Of a stretch of DNA of 64,000 nt, positions 37,576-47,204 are shown one piece after another. The stretch's first letter is position 1, and each line of letters begins with the position of its first letter. Location: contig NZ_LR594663.1 in NCBI RefSeq assembly GCF_901827175.1, positions 1-64,000 on the forward strand, written 5' to 3'. Source of the DNA: Variovorax sp. RA8 (GTDB lineage Bacteria; Pseudomonadota; Gammaproteobacteria; Burkholderiales; Burkholderiaceae_C). The notes under the pieces were generated by a model, which worked only from the letters and a program-made list of their open reading frames with translations, was not told where the DNA came from and made no database searches. Made by a program: the position numbers and the translations under genes.

Positions 37576-37687
37576 AGAGCCCAGCAGCGCCAAGCCCAAG
37601 AAAACCTGATTGCAGCATTGAAAACATCGTCTTTTCATTGCAGCGGGCCACTCCTAGACTTCGGCCACCCCACAACTAGGAAGCTCG

Positions 37688-38992
37688 ATGCTCTCGAAGG
37701 AAGACAACCAACGACTGTGCCAGGTCGGCTTTGAAACGCCGATGGGCGTCATGTTGCGCCGCCACTGGGTCCCCTTCTTCGAGTCCGACAAACTGTTGGC
37801 GGGTGCCGACCCGCAGGCCGTTCAGCTTCTCGACGAGACGTTCGTCGCCTGGCGCGACGATTCTGGTCGAGCCGGCTTGTTCGACCAGGCCTGCCTGCAC
37901 CGGGGCGCGTCCATGCAGCTCGCACGTGCCGAAGGTGACGGCCTTCGCTGCATCTATCACGGCTGGAAGTTCGGCGTGGACGGCAGCGTGCTGGACATGC
38001 CCAATGTCAACGATCCGCAGGTGAAGGCCCGAGCGCGCGGCCGGACCTATCCGGTGCGCGAAGCTGGCGGCATCGTCTGGGCCTACCTCGGCCCGGTCGA
38101 GCTGGAGCCGACGTTCCCGCTGTGGCCCTGGCTGTCCCTGCCGGTCGGCAAGCGGCTGGTGGTGCCGCACGTGCAGGAATGCAATTTCGTGCAGATCCTG
38201 GAAGGCCTGGTGGACTCGTCGCACCTCGGCCTGCTGCACAGCAATTCGCTCACGCAGGCCAACAACACGGAGTTGACGTTCGCGAGCAAGGTGAAGTCGA
38301 TGCAGCACAACCTGGCGCCGCGCATCGAGGCCACGACCACGGACTTCGGCTTCTACTACGCCGCGCTTCGCGACATGATCGAAGGCGACGGTGCGATCCG
38401 CACCGAGGCGCGCGTGACCGCATTCATCACGCCCTTCACGGTCATGAACCCGAACGGAGACGTGATGGTGATCATCGTGCCCCTGTCGGCCACCCGCAGC
38501 CTCTTCTGGCACATCTTCTGGAGCGAAACCGAGGACATCAACATGGAGCCGCTGCGCAGCAAGCAGCTCGAGTTCCTTGGCCTGACGGACCACACGCTGG
38601 AGCATTTCGGGATCACCGCGGAGACGATCGACCGTCCCGGCAACCCTGGACCCGCCAACAACTTCCGGCAGGACCGCGCCGCAATGCGCGCGGGTAAGAG
38701 CTGGAGCGGCATGCCGGGCCTCGTGGAAGAAGACATCGCGGTCACGGTGTCGGCTGGCCCGATCCGCGACCGCTCGCGGGAACTGCTGGTGGCGGCCGAC
38801 GTGGCCGTCAACCGGCTCTACCGCACGCTGCTCGGCGCCGTCGACGGAGTGCGTCCCGAGCCCGTGGCGGACATTCCCTGGTGCGTGATCGGCGGCATGC
38901 AGGCCGACGTCCGCCCCGGGGACGACTGGCGTGCCCTGGTTCCCGGCCTGCAGCTCGCAAGCGCAAAAGCGAAGCAAGAGCAGGCCGCCTGA
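37688..38992 (+). CDS. Rieske aromatic-ring oxygenase alpha subunit, type A (1)
   Basis: 434 aa, phthalate-dioxygenase-like. Rieske [2Fe-2S] ligands are Cys69, His71, Cys88 and His91 (QACLHRG...CIYHGW). The mononuclear site is Asp176, His179, His184 in EGLVDSSHLGLLH. It opens with the family motif EDNQRL...GVMLRRHWVPF. First gene of a twelve-gene cluster; the matching reductase is encoded at 43112. Such enzymes dihydroxylate aromatic acids or O-demethylate methoxy acids; substrate unknown. Confidence 0.93.
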   Translation: MLSKEDNQRLCQVGFETPMGVMLRRHWVPFFESDKLLAGADPQAVQLLDETFVAWRDDSGRAGLFDQACLHRGASMQLARAEGDGLRCIYHGWKFGVDGSVLDMPNVNDPQVKARARGRTYPVREAGGIVWAYLGPVELEPTFPLWPWLSLPVGKRLVVPHVQECNFVQILEGLVDSSHLGLLHSNSLTQANNTELTFASKVKSMQHNLAPRIEATTTDFGFYYAALRDMIEGDGAIRTEARVTAFITPFTVMNPNGDVMVIIVPLSATRSLFWHIFWSETEDINMEPLRSKQLEFLGLTDHTLEHFGITAETIDRPGNPGPANNFRQDRAAMRAGKSWSGMPGLVEEDIAVTVSAGPIRDRSRELLVAADVAVNRLYRTLLGAVDGVRPEPVADIPWCVIGGMQADVRPGDDWRALVPGLQLASAKAKQEQAA

Positions 38993-39036
38993 GCGCCTGT
39001 TCCAAGACCAACGAGACAAAGAGACAACGAGACATC

Positions 39037-40323
39037 ATGCTGACCACCGAGCAGAACGAACGACTGACACGTGTCGGGAAGGGAACCCCCATGGGCACCC
39101 TCCTGCGCCGCTATTGGCACCCCATCGCACTCTCCACCGAACTGCCCGGGCGCGATTCCGATCCGATCGTTCGCAAGCTCCTCGGTGAGCGGTTCGTGCT
39201 GTTCCGCGATACCGAAGGCCGCGTCGGCGTCATGGACGAGGCCTGCCTGCACCGCGGTGCCTCCATGGCGCTCGGCCGCGTGGAGGAAGGCGGGATCCGC
39301 TGCATCTATCACGGCTGGAAGTTCGACGTGACCGGCAAGCTGCTCGACACGCCCAACAATCCAGACCCGCGCTTTCGCGAGCGCCTGCGTGCGAAGGTGT
39401 ATCCCGTGCAGGAACGTGCCGGCCTGGTCTGGACCTACATCGGACGGCCGGAACTGCAGCCGCCCTTTCGCAAGTTCGCCTTCGAGGACGTTCCTGACGA
39501 GAACCGCGTGATCGTGCGCAACAACGTGCCTGCCAACTATCTGCAGATGTGGGAGGGCGGCGCGGACAGTTCGCACGTGAGCATTCTGCACAGCAACGTC
39601 ACGCGCCCTGGTTGGCTGGAGAGCAGCAACCGGCAGCTGAAGGAAGGTGACATCACTGACTTCATCAAGCCGGCCTGGGACGATGTCGCGCCAAAGCTCG
39701 AGATCGAGGATACGGGTTTCGGCTACCACTACGCCGCCCTGCGGCAGCTGGGCGACGGTAAGTTGAACGTCCGCCTGGTTCCCATCTTCATGCCCGGCGG
39801 CCGCATCATCCCGTTTCCCACGTTCTTCAACACAGTGTTCGAGGTTCCGCTGGACGACGAGCACACCGCGACGTACCTGGTCGACGCAAGCCCCACGGAG
39901 AAGCTCAGCCTGGAGCATCGGCTGCGCCGCTCCGGGTTGTCGGAAGAGCGCTTCTACAAGGATCTCAATTTCGTGGCCTCGCCCGACAACGGCTTCTGGC
40001 AGGACCGCGAGGCGATGCGCGAAAAGCGCAGCTGGAGCGGTTTCCACGGCATCACGCAGGAAGACGCCGTGATGTCCGTTTCGATGGGGCCGATCTACGA
40101 CCGGTCGCGGGAGAAGCTGGTCGCGGCCGACGCCGCTGTCGTCAAGCTGCGCCGCCTGTTGCTGGACGCCCTGGACCGGTTCGAATCCGGTGCCGAACCG
40201 CATGGCGTGAACTATGCGGACATGACCAGGATGCGCGGATTCGACATCGACCTCGGCCAGGACATGCACTGGCGGCGCGAGGCCCAGCCGCACGCCGAGC
40301 ACTACCCCGCTGTGCCGGCCTAA
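39037..40323 (+). CDS. Rieske aromatic-ring oxygenase alpha subunit, type B (1)
   Basis: 428 aa. Rieske ligands Cys70, His72, Cys89, His92; iron site Asp177, His180, His185 in EGGADSSHVSILHSN. The NVTRPGW insert after the iron site separates this type from type A. It is nearly the twin of the gene at 44098 (both start with TEQNERLTRVGKGTPMG). It lies 44 bp after type A (1). Confidence 0.93.
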   Translation: MLTTEQNERLTRVGKGTPMGTLLRRYWHPIALSTELPGRDSDPIVRKLLGERFVLFRDTEGRVGVMDEACLHRGASMALGRVEEGGIRCIYHGWKFDVTGKLLDTPNNPDPRFRERLRAKVYPVQERAGLVWTYIGRPELQPPFRKFAFEDVPDENRVIVRNNVPANYLQMWEGGADSSHVSILHSNVTRPGWLESSNRQLKEGDITDFIKPAWDDVAPKLEIEDTGFGYHYAALRQLGDGKLNVRLVPIFMPGGRIIPFPTFFNTVFEVPLDDEHTATYLVDASPTEKLSLEHRLRRSGLSEERFYKDLNFVASPDNGFWQDREAMREKRSWSGFHGITQEDAVMSVSMGPIYDRSREKLVAADAAVVKLRRLLLDALDRFESGAEPHGVNYADMTRMRGFDIDLGQDMHWRREAQPHAEHYPAVPA

Positions 40324-40345
40324 ATAACCACAAGGAGACAAGCAG

Positions 40346-41335
40346 ATGAACACTAGACCTACCGGCGGCATCAGCCGGCGACAGGCAGTCGCCGGCCTCG
40401 GGGCCACCTTGCTGGCCACCCGGGTCGTCGCACAGGCGGACTACCCCACACGGCCCATCAAACTGATCATCTTCCTGCCCCCGGGATCGATGACCGATAC
40501 CCTGATGCGCACGCTTGCGCCGGAGGTGCAGAAGATCCTCGGGCAACCCTTGATCATCGACAACAAGCCTGGCGCGAGCGGCCTGATCGCGTTCCAGGCG
40601 GTCAAGGCAGCCGCTCCAGATGGCTACACACTCGGTGTGCTGACGCCGTCGACGTGGCGGGACTCGCCCGGCGCGAAGCTTCCCTACGACCCGCTGCGCG
40701 ATTTCACGTACATCTGCAACTTGAGCGAAACTGCCTTCGCGATCACGGTTGCCGCCGATTCGCCTTTCAAGACCTGGAAGGACCTGATCGAGTACGGAAA
40801 GAAAGACCAGGACAAGACTTCCTACGGGGCTGCGCCCGGCCTGGGTCAAAGCCCGCACCTGTTCATCGAAGAGATCGCCCGCACGGAAAAGGTTCGCTGG
40901 ACACCGATTCCCTACAAGGGCGCCAATGAGTCGACCACCGCTTTGATCGGAGGCCAGATCGCCTTCTCGATCGATCCCCTGCTGGCGACCAGCTCGCTTG
41001 TGCGTGCCGGCAAGCTGCGTTACATCGCCATGGCCCGGGCCGAGCCTGTGAAGAACTGGCCTGATGTTCCGACCATGAAGCAACTGGGCTACCACATTGT
41101 GGTCGACAGTCCTTTGGGAATCGGCGGACCTGCCGGCCTTCCTGGCAATGTCATCGCCAGGTTGAGCAGCGCGTTCAAGACCGTCCTGGAGGCCCCCTCG
41201 ATCATCGAAATGCTCGACCGCGCCGACCAACCTCGCCGGTTCATGGAAGCGGCCGCCTACCGACAGCTCGTCCAGCGGAACATGGAAGAGCAACGCGTCC
41301 TGGCGGAGCGTTACGGAACGAAGCCGAATTCGTGA
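40346..41335 (+). CDS. Bug/TctC-family substrate-binding protein
   Basis: 329 aa. The signal segment contains ISRRQAVAGLGATLLATRVVA, possibly Tat-dependent (SRRQ). Mature part: DYPTRPIKLIIFLPPGSMTD, LGQPLIIDNKPGASGLIAFQ and IPYKGANESTTALIGGQIAF. It sits inside the Rieske operon and so probably captures the substrate of the oxygenases. Confidence 0.9.
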   Translation: MNTRPTGGISRRQAVAGLGATLLATRVVAQADYPTRPIKLIIFLPPGSMTDTLMRTLAPEVQKILGQPLIIDNKPGASGLIAFQAVKAAAPDGYTLGVLTPSTWRDSPGAKLPYDPLRDFTYICNLSETAFAITVAADSPFKTWKDLIEYGKKDQDKTSYGAAPGLGQSPHLFIEEIARTEKVRWTPIPYKGANESTTALIGGQIAFSIDPLLATSSLVRAGKLRYIAMARAEPVKNWPDVPTMKQLGYHIVVDSPLGIGGPAGLPGNVIARLSSAFKTVLEAPSIIEMLDRADQPRRFMEAAAYRQLVQRNMEEQRVLAERYGTKPNS

Positions 41336-41383
41336 GGGCCTGAATTCGGGGGCCACTCTCCATCACTCCATCAGAACTGAACC

Positions 41384-42667
41384 ATGCTGAACCATCAAGA
41401 CAACGAACGAATCTGCCGCGTCGGGCGTGAACAGCCCATGGGCAAGTTCCTGCGGCGCAACTGGCTGCCTTTCCTCTTGCCGGAGCCGCTGGTTGCGGGC
41501 GGAGACCCCCAGGCCGTACAGCTGCTCGGAGAGGACTTCGTCGTCTGGCGTGATGCCCACGGACGGCCTGCGCTGTTCGCCGACGGCTGCCTGCATCGGG
41601 GCGCCTCCATGCTGCTGGCGCGAGCGGAGCCCGATGGCTTGCGCTGCATTTACCACGGCTGGAAGTTCGGCATCGATGGCAAGGTGCTGGAGACGCCGAA
41701 CGTGAGCGATCCGGACTTCAAGGACCGCCTGCGTGGCCGTACTTTCCCCGTGCGCGAAGCCGGCGGACTGTTCTGGACCTACCTGGGCGCTCCCGGCACG
41801 GAACCGGAGTTCCCGCACTGGCACTGGATGGACCTGCCGGAGTCCAACCGCCTAGTGGTCGAACACGTGCAGGAGTGCAACTTCGTGCAGGTGATCGAGG
41901 GCCTGATCGACTCGACGCACCTGGGCTTCCTGCATGCCGACGCGGTTCGCAAGACCAGCGACAGTTCGCTGGAGTACGCGAACAAGATCAGCTCGGTCCA
42001 GTTCAACCTGGCACCGCGCCTGGAAGCGCAGGACACCGAGTACGGCTTTTTCTACGCCGCTTTGCGCGACCGCGTCGACGGGCAGGGTGCGCTGCAGACT
42101 GAAGCGCGCGTCACCGGCTTCGTCGCCCCTTTCACCGTGCTCAACGCCAATGGCGACATCGCCTCGCACATCGTGCCGCTGAGCGACACCCGCACGGCGT
42201 TCATCCACATCTACTGGAGCGAAACCCAGAAGATCAACGAGGAGCCGTTGCGCACGGAGCAGCTGAAGTTCGTCGGGTTGGACCCCGAGTGCCTTGCCAG
42301 CTTCGGCTTGACGCGCAGCACGCTGGGCAAGGGCGAGTACCCGCAGCGCAGCAACCGTTTCCACCAGAACCGGCAGTCGATGCGCAACGGTGAAAGCTGG
42401 AGCGGCATGCCCGGATTGACGGAGGAAGACACTGTCGTGACCGTGTCGCCTGGGCCGATACGCGACCGATCGGTCGAGATGTTGTGCTCCTCGGACCTGG
42501 CGATCGCCAAGCTCTATCGGACGCTGCTGCGCTCCGTGGACGAGCAGCAGCCCCCGGTGGTGGACTGGCCGCGCGTACGGGCAGCGAACAAGGTGCTTGC
42601 CGCGGGCGAGGACTGGCGCGGCATGGTCCCCGCGTTGGCGCCCTCGGCGGCGGAGACGGCGAGATGA
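41384..42667 (+). CDS. Rieske aromatic-ring oxygenase alpha subunit, type A (2)
   Basis: 427 aa. Ligands Cys69, His71, Cys88, His91; iron site Asp176, His179, His184 (EGLIDSTHLGFLH). Paralogue of 37688 and of the pseudogene at 32570, with a closely parallel layout. Its stop overlaps the hemerythrin start (ATGA), so the two are translationally coupled. Confidence 0.93.
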   Translation: MLNHQDNERICRVGREQPMGKFLRRNWLPFLLPEPLVAGGDPQAVQLLGEDFVVWRDAHGRPALFADGCLHRGASMLLARAEPDGLRCIYHGWKFGIDGKVLETPNVSDPDFKDRLRGRTFPVREAGGLFWTYLGAPGTEPEFPHWHWMDLPESNRLVVEHVQECNFVQVIEGLIDSTHLGFLHADAVRKTSDSSLEYANKISSVQFNLAPRLEAQDTEYGFFYAALRDRVDGQGALQTEARVTGFVAPFTVLNANGDIASHIVPLSDTRTAFIHIYWSETQKINEEPLRTEQLKFVGLDPECLASFGLTRSTLGKGEYPQRSNRFHQNRQSMRNGESWSGMPGLTEEDTVVTVSPGPIRDRSVEMLCSSDLAIAKLYRTLLRSVDEQQPPVVDWPRVRAANKVLAAGEDWRGMVPALAPSAAETAR

Positions 42668-43107
42668 CGCATCACCCGGCCCCGGTGGCCATCCGCAAGC
42701 TCGGCGAGCGGCGATTCGACGCGGATCACGCGGAGTTCGCCGAGCTGATCGAGCAGCTCGTGGCGGCGGACGACGCCGGCATCGAGGCGGCCTTGTTTCG
42801 CCTGAAGGCTCACGCGGTGAAACACTTCGGCGAAGAGGACGTGGAGCTGCGCGCCCTGGGAGGGTCCGCCAACGAGTGCCATCTCGACGAACACAAGGCC
42901 GTCCTTGCCTCGATGGAGCAAGTAGCGGAGATCGTGAAGTCGGGGAAGTTCGAGATCGCCCGGACTTTGGGACGCGAGCTCGCGCACTGGCTCCCGGGAC
43001 ACATCGAGGAGCTGGACGTCCGCCTCACACAGGCAATGTTCAAGGTGCGCACCGGGGGCTCGGAGGTCCGCATCTTCAAGCCGGGGCAGCTGGCTTCGCA
43101 GGAGTAA
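42664..43107 (+). CDS. Hemerythrin-domain protein (bacteriohemerythrin-like)
   Basis: 147 aa, four-helix bundle with candidate di-iron ligands His22, His54, Glu58 (HFGEE), His73 and His77 (HLDEH), His113 and Asp118 (HIEELD). It could bind O2, or sense or store O2 or iron. A frame extends upstream to 42484, but the coupled ATG at 42664 gives a clean domain. It lies 4 bp before the reductase gene. A hemerythrin between a Rieske oxygenase and its reductase is unusual. Confidence 0.85.
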   Translation: MTHHPAPVAIRKLGERRFDADHAEFAELIEQLVAADDAGIEAALFRLKAHAVKHFGEEDVELRALGGSANECHLDEHKAVLASMEQVAEIVKSGKFEIARTLGRELAHWLPGHIEELDVRLTQAMFKVRTGGSEVRIFKPGQLASQE

Positions 43108-43111
43108 GTTC

Positions 43112-44077
43112 ATGTCCAGCCCCCCCCTCCAGCTGCGGCTCATCGGCATCCGCTACAAGGCCGAAGGCGTCCTGGAGTTCGAACTTCAGGACCCATCCGG
43201 CGCTGCATTGCCGCCTCATACGTGCGGCGCCCACATTGACCTGCACCTGGCAGGCGGCCTCGTGCGCAGCTATTCGCTGTGCAACGCGACGGCCGACACT
43301 CACCGCTATATCGTCGCGGTCGGCCTGGACGCAAAGAGCCGGGGCGGCTCCAAATACCTGCATGAGACAGTACGCGTCGGGTCGCCCATCGCCGTCACCG
43401 CACCTCGCAACACGTTTCCGCTCGTGGAGGATGCGCGCCACAGCCTTCTCATCGCCGGCGGGATCGGTGTGACCCCATTGTGGTCGATGGCGCAGCGGCT
43501 CACCGAGCTCGGCCGCTCGTGGGAGATCTTCTACGCCGCCCGCAGCCGGCGCACGGCGGCCTACGTCCAAGAACTGGAGGCACTCGCGCTGCGCAGTGGC
43601 GGCAAGGTGCACTTGCACTTCGACGACGTCGAGGGTCGGGCGGCGGACCTCGCCCCGGTGTTCGCCCGAGTCGATCCGCGAACGCATGCCTACTGCTGCG
43701 GACCGGCGCCGATGATCGAGGCGTTCCGTGCTGCAGCACAGGCGCGCCTGCCGGACGAACAGGTCCACATCGAATTCTTCAAGGCGGCCGATCCTGTGCA
43801 ACGCACGGGCGACGCGTTCAGCGTTTGTCTGAACCGCAGCGGTCGGGTACTGCCCGTGGGTTCCGAGCAGTCCATCCTCGATGTGCTGCTGGACGCCGGC
43901 GTGGACATTCCCTATTCCTGCATGGAAGGGATCTGCGGCTCGTGCCAGTTGAACGTTGTGGAAGGTATTCCCGACCATCGCGACTCCGTCCTTTCCAACC
44001 GCCAGCGCGCGGCTAACGACGTCGTCATCGCGTGTTGCTCCAGATCCAAATCGGAACTGCTGGTGCTGGACGTCTGA
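43112..44077 (+). CDS. PDR/VanB-type oxygenase reductase (FMN, NADH, [2Fe-2S])
   Basis: 321 aa. FMN domain with RSYS at 52-55, NAD domain with GGIGVTP at about 116-122, and a C-terminal plant-type ferredoxin with Cys270, Cys275, Cys278 and Cys308 (CMEGICGSC...ACC). It passes electrons from NADH to Rieske oxygenases. It is the only reductase seen here, so it probably serves all four alpha subunits. Confidence 0.93.
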   Translation: MSSPPLQLRLIGIRYKAEGVLEFELQDPSGAALPPHTCGAHIDLHLAGGLVRSYSLCNATADTHRYIVAVGLDAKSRGGSKYLHETVRVGSPIAVTAPRNTFPLVEDARHSLLIAGGIGVTPLWSMAQRLTELGRSWEIFYAARSRRTAAYVQELEALALRSGGKVHLHFDDVEGRAADLAPVFARVDPRTHAYCCGPAPMIEAFRAAAQARLPDEQVHIEFFKAADPVQRTGDAFSVCLNRSGRVLPVGSEQSILDVLLDAGVDIPYSCMEGICGSCQLNVVEGIPDHRDSVLSNRQRAANDVVIACCSRSKSELLVLDV

Positions 44078-44097
44078 CCTTTCCATTGAGAGACCGA

Positions 44098-45387
44098 ATG
44101 CTTTCCACAGAACAGAACGAGAGACTGACGCGTGTCGGCAAGGGCACGCCCATGGGCACCATGATGCGGCGCTACTGGCATCCCATCGCACTGTCCGCCG
44201 AATTGCCGGAAAAGGATGGTGCGCCTATCGTGCGCAAGCTTCTGGGTGAGAGGTTCGTGCTGTTTCGCGACACCGCGGGCCGCGTCGGCGTCATGGACGA
44301 GGCGTGCCTCCACCGAGGCGCTTCGATGGCGCTGGGCCGGGTGGAAGAGGGCGGCATCCGCTGCATCTACCACGGCTGGAAGTTCTCCGTCGATGGCGAC
44401 CTGCTTGATACACCTAACCACCCCGACCCCCGGGTCAAGGAACGCCTGAAAGCCGCGACCTATCCGGTGCGCGAGCAGTCCGGCCTGATCTGGACCTACA
44501 TCGGACCGAAAGAAAAGGAGCCGCCGTTTCGCCGCTACGCGTTCGACGAGGCTCCCCCCGAGCGCCGCCGTGCCAACCGTGTGAACGTTCGCGCCAACTA
44601 CCTGCAAGTGTGGGAGGCCGGCACCGACAGCTCGCACGTAGGCATTTTGCACAGCAACGTGACCCGCCCAGGCTGGCTGAAAGCCGAAGGCGCGCAGGTC
44701 GACGAGTTCGCCATCAAAGACATGGTGAGCGACGCGTGGGACGACATGGCGCCCAAGCTCGAGTTGGAGAACACCGGCTTCGGCTATCACTATGTGGGCA
44801 TCCGCAAGATCGGCGACGGACAGCAGGTCAACGTCCGGCTGACACCCGTCTTCATGCCGCACGGCCGGATGATCATGCATCCGAACTTCTACGCGACCGT
44901 CTTCGACGTCCCCATGGACGACGAAAATACCGCAACGTTCAACGTCGATGCCAGCGACGTCAAGGAACTCGTGCTGGAGGAGCGGATGCAGCGCTCCGGC
45001 CTCACGGACCCGAGGTTCTACAAGGACCACACCTTCATCGCGACGGAGGAGACGGGGTTCTACCAGGACCGCGCGGCCATGCGCGAGAAGCGCAGCTGGA
45101 GCGGCTTCCACGGGCTCACTCAGGAGGACTCGGTGGTCTGCCTGTCGATGGGACCCGTGTTCGATCGCAGCAATGAGCACTTGGTCGCTGCCGACGCAGG
45201 CGTGGTGCGCCTTCGTCAGCGACTGGCCATGTCCCTCGAATTGAGCGAGGGCGGGCAGGACCCGATGGGCCTGCAATACGAGGACATGACGAAGGTGAAG
45301 GGATTCGACCGCAACTTGCCTGCAAGCGAATCCTGGAAGCTTTACGCCCGCGATCACACTGAGCTCTACCCCGAGGAGAAATTTTGA
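44098..45387 (+). CDS. Rieske aromatic-ring oxygenase alpha subunit, type B (2)
   Basis: 429 aa. Ligands Cys70, His72, Cys89, His92; iron site Asp177, His180, His185 (GTDSSHVGILHSN). Very similar to type B (1) across its length, pointing to duplication. Its stop overlaps the TTG start of the next gene. Confidence 0.93.
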   Translation: MLSTEQNERLTRVGKGTPMGTMMRRYWHPIALSAELPEKDGAPIVRKLLGERFVLFRDTAGRVGVMDEACLHRGASMALGRVEEGGIRCIYHGWKFSVDGDLLDTPNHPDPRVKERLKAATYPVREQSGLIWTYIGPKEKEPPFRRYAFDEAPPERRRANRVNVRANYLQVWEAGTDSSHVGILHSNVTRPGWLKAEGAQVDEFAIKDMVSDAWDDMAPKLELENTGFGYHYVGIRKIGDGQQVNVRLTPVFMPHGRMIMHPNFYATVFDVPMDDENTATFNVDASDVKELVLEERMQRSGLTDPRFYKDHTFIATEETGFYQDRAAMREKRSWSGFHGLTQEDSVVCLSMGPVFDRSNEHLVAADAGVVRLRQRLAMSLELSEGGQDPMGLQYEDMTKVKGFDRNLPASESWKLYARDHTELYPEEKF

Positions 45388-46178
45388 AGCACGTCCACCG
45401 CGTCTACGCGATCAAGTACGGCCACCTTGAGCGCAAGGCCCGAACGAATTTCATCAACCCGCCGGGGGACCATGACGCGGACATGCCGATGGATTACTTC
45501 CTCTGGCTGGTCCGGTGCGAGAGCGGCCGCACGATCGTCATCGATACCGGCTACAACGCGTGCGTGGCCCGGCAGCGGGGGCGCACCATGCTCCGGCATC
45601 CGGCGGACGGGCTGGCGCAAATGGGCGTGAACCCGCAGCTCGTCGAGGACGTCGTCATTACGCACCTGCACTACGACCATGCGGGAAATGTCGAAGCCTT
45701 TCCCAAGGCGAGATTCTGGCTGCAGGAAAGCGAAATGCAGTTCACGACAGGAAAGTACATGTGCCGCGACTTCTTTCGGCTCGCGTACGAACGCGAGGAC
45801 GTGGTGGCCATGGTGGACGCGCTCTTCGACAACCGCCTGCACTTCGTCGACGGCGACGCCGAGATCGAGCCCGGTGTCACGCTGCACCACGTCGGCGGGC
45901 ACACCGCGGGATTGCAGGTCGTGCGGGTGCAGACCGAAGCGGGGCCTGTCGTCGTCGCGTCGGACCTCTTCCACTACTACGCGAACTTCGACCATGCGCA
46001 GCCCTTTCCCATCGTCTACAGCCCGACGCAGCTGCTGGACTCGTTCGAGCGCGCAAAGGCGCTCGTCAAGGACGGCGGCTGGCTGGTGCCGGGCCACGAC
46101 CCACTCGTCATGAGCCGGTTCCGCGCGGAGCCCGAGGACCCCGAGTTCACGGTGCGACTTTGGGAACCCGCTCTCTGA
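45384..46178 (+). CDS. Metallo-beta-lactamase-fold hydrolase (lactonase-like)
   Basis: 264 aa. The zinc ligands of the AttM/AiiA group are all visible: His94, His96, Asp98, His99 (HLHYDHAGN), His173 (GGHTAG), Asp194 and His238. I assign TTG at 45384 as start, overlapping the previous stop (TTGA), because GAGGAG ends 4 bp upstream. In this operon a lactone intermediate of aromatic degradation is a more natural substrate than an acyl-homoserine lactone, but both are possible. Confidence 0.86.
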   Translation: MKHVHRVYAIKYGHLERKARTNFINPPGDHDADMPMDYFLWLVRCESGRTIVIDTGYNACVARQRGRTMLRHPADGLAQMGVNPQLVEDVVITHLHYDHAGNVEAFPKARFWLQESEMQFTTGKYMCRDFFRLAYEREDVVAMVDALFDNRLHFVDGDAEIEPGVTLHHVGGHTAGLQVVRVQTEAGPVVVASDLFHYYANFDHAQPFPIVYSPTQLLDSFERAKALVKDGGWLVPGHDPLVMSRFRAEPEDPEFTVRLWEPAL

Positions 46179-46210
46179 ACGCAGCGCAGACACATATACA
46201 ACGGAGACAA

Positions 46211-47203
46211 ATGATGAAGTCCTTCCCCGTGATCATCCGCTCGCTGCTCCTGCTGCTGCCGGCAGCATGGACCAGCCTGGGCTTTGCGCAAGGCGCCGAG
46301 ACCTGGCCGCGCAGGCCCATCCACATCACCGTGGTGTTCGCACCCGGCGGTGGCGCCGACGTTGCCGCGCGGCTGGTCGGGCCGAAGTTGTCGGAACGGC
46401 TCGGGCAGCCCGTGATCATCGAGAACAGGCCGGGAATGGGCGGCGGCCTCGGCGCCGATTACGTCGCCAAGTCCGCACCAGACGGCTACAACCTCGTGCT
46501 GGCCTCGTCCGGCGGCCTCACGTCACTGCCATTCCTGTACAAGAACGTACCCTTCAACGCCGAGAAGGATTTGGCGCCGATCACGACTTTCGGGGTCAGT
46601 CCCCTCGTCCTGGTTGCCGGCCCCACATTCCAGGGCAAGACGGTGAAGGATGTCATCACGCTTGCACAGCAGCAGCCGGGAATCCTGGCGCACGCGACGG
46701 CCGGCGGCAATGGAACCGCGCCACACCTCGCAGCGGAGCTTTTCAAGGTGATGACCAAGACGCAGATCATCCACGTGCCGTTCAAGGGAGGCGCCCCTGC
46801 GCTCATGTCAGTGATGGCCGGTGACATGCCACTCGGCTTCGTCGACTTGGCCACGGTGCGGCCCCAGCTGGAGTCGGGCAAGGTTCGGGCCCTGGCGGTC
46901 TTGGGCAAGAACCGCACGTCCGTGGCACCGCAGATTCCGACCGTTGCCGAGTCCGGCGTGCCGGGCTACGAGGCCGAGGGCTGGTTTGCCTTGATGGCGC
47001 CTGCAGGCACCCCGGCTGCGATCATTGCGCGACTGAACAAGGAGCTCAGGGACATCCTGGAATCGCCGGACGTCAAGGCGCGGTTTGCGACCGTCGGCCT
47101 CGAGCCTACGTCTTCCACTCCGGAGGAAGTCGCCCAGATGATCCGGCGGGACTCCGCGAAGTGGGGCAAGCTGATCAAGGAATACAACATCACTGCGGAT
47201 TGA
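46211..47203 (+). CDS. Bug/TctC-family substrate-binding protein
   Basis: 330 aa. Signal peptide about residues 1-27 (VIIRSLLLLLPAAWTSLGFA). Mature part: TWPRRPIHITVVFAPGGGAD, LGQPVIIENRPGMGGGLGAD, VPFKGGAPALMSVMAGDMPL. Second Bug receptor of the operon. ATG 46211 follows CGGAGA. Only 1 bp separates its stop from the SDR gene. Confidence 0.9.
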   Translation: MMKSFPVIIRSLLLLLPAAWTSLGFAQGAETWPRRPIHITVVFAPGGGADVAARLVGPKLSERLGQPVIIENRPGMGGGLGADYVAKSAPDGYNLVLASSGGLTSLPFLYKNVPFNAEKDLAPITTFGVSPLVLVAGPTFQGKTVKDVITLAQQQPGILAHATAGGNGTAPHLAAELFKVMTKTQIIHVPFKGGAPALMSVMAGDMPLGFVDLATVRPQLESGKVRALAVLGKNRTSVAPQIPTVAESGVPGYEAEGWFALMAPAGTPAAIIARLNKELRDILESPDVKARFATVGLEPTSSTPEEVAQMIRRDSAKWGKLIKEYNITAD

Positions 47204-47204
47204 C

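Noticed and set aside
36105..37679. 524-codon plus-strand frame spanning two LysR genes
   Set aside because: It is out of frame with both regulators, which have perfect HTH motifs, and it is Arg/Pro-rich without a domain.
38818..40419. Minus-strand frames of about 450-530 codons opposite the Rieske genes (also 37676-39019 and 43912-45357)
   Set aside because: They mirror the real oxygenase genes, lack any domain, and repeat among paralogues only because the sense genes are similar.
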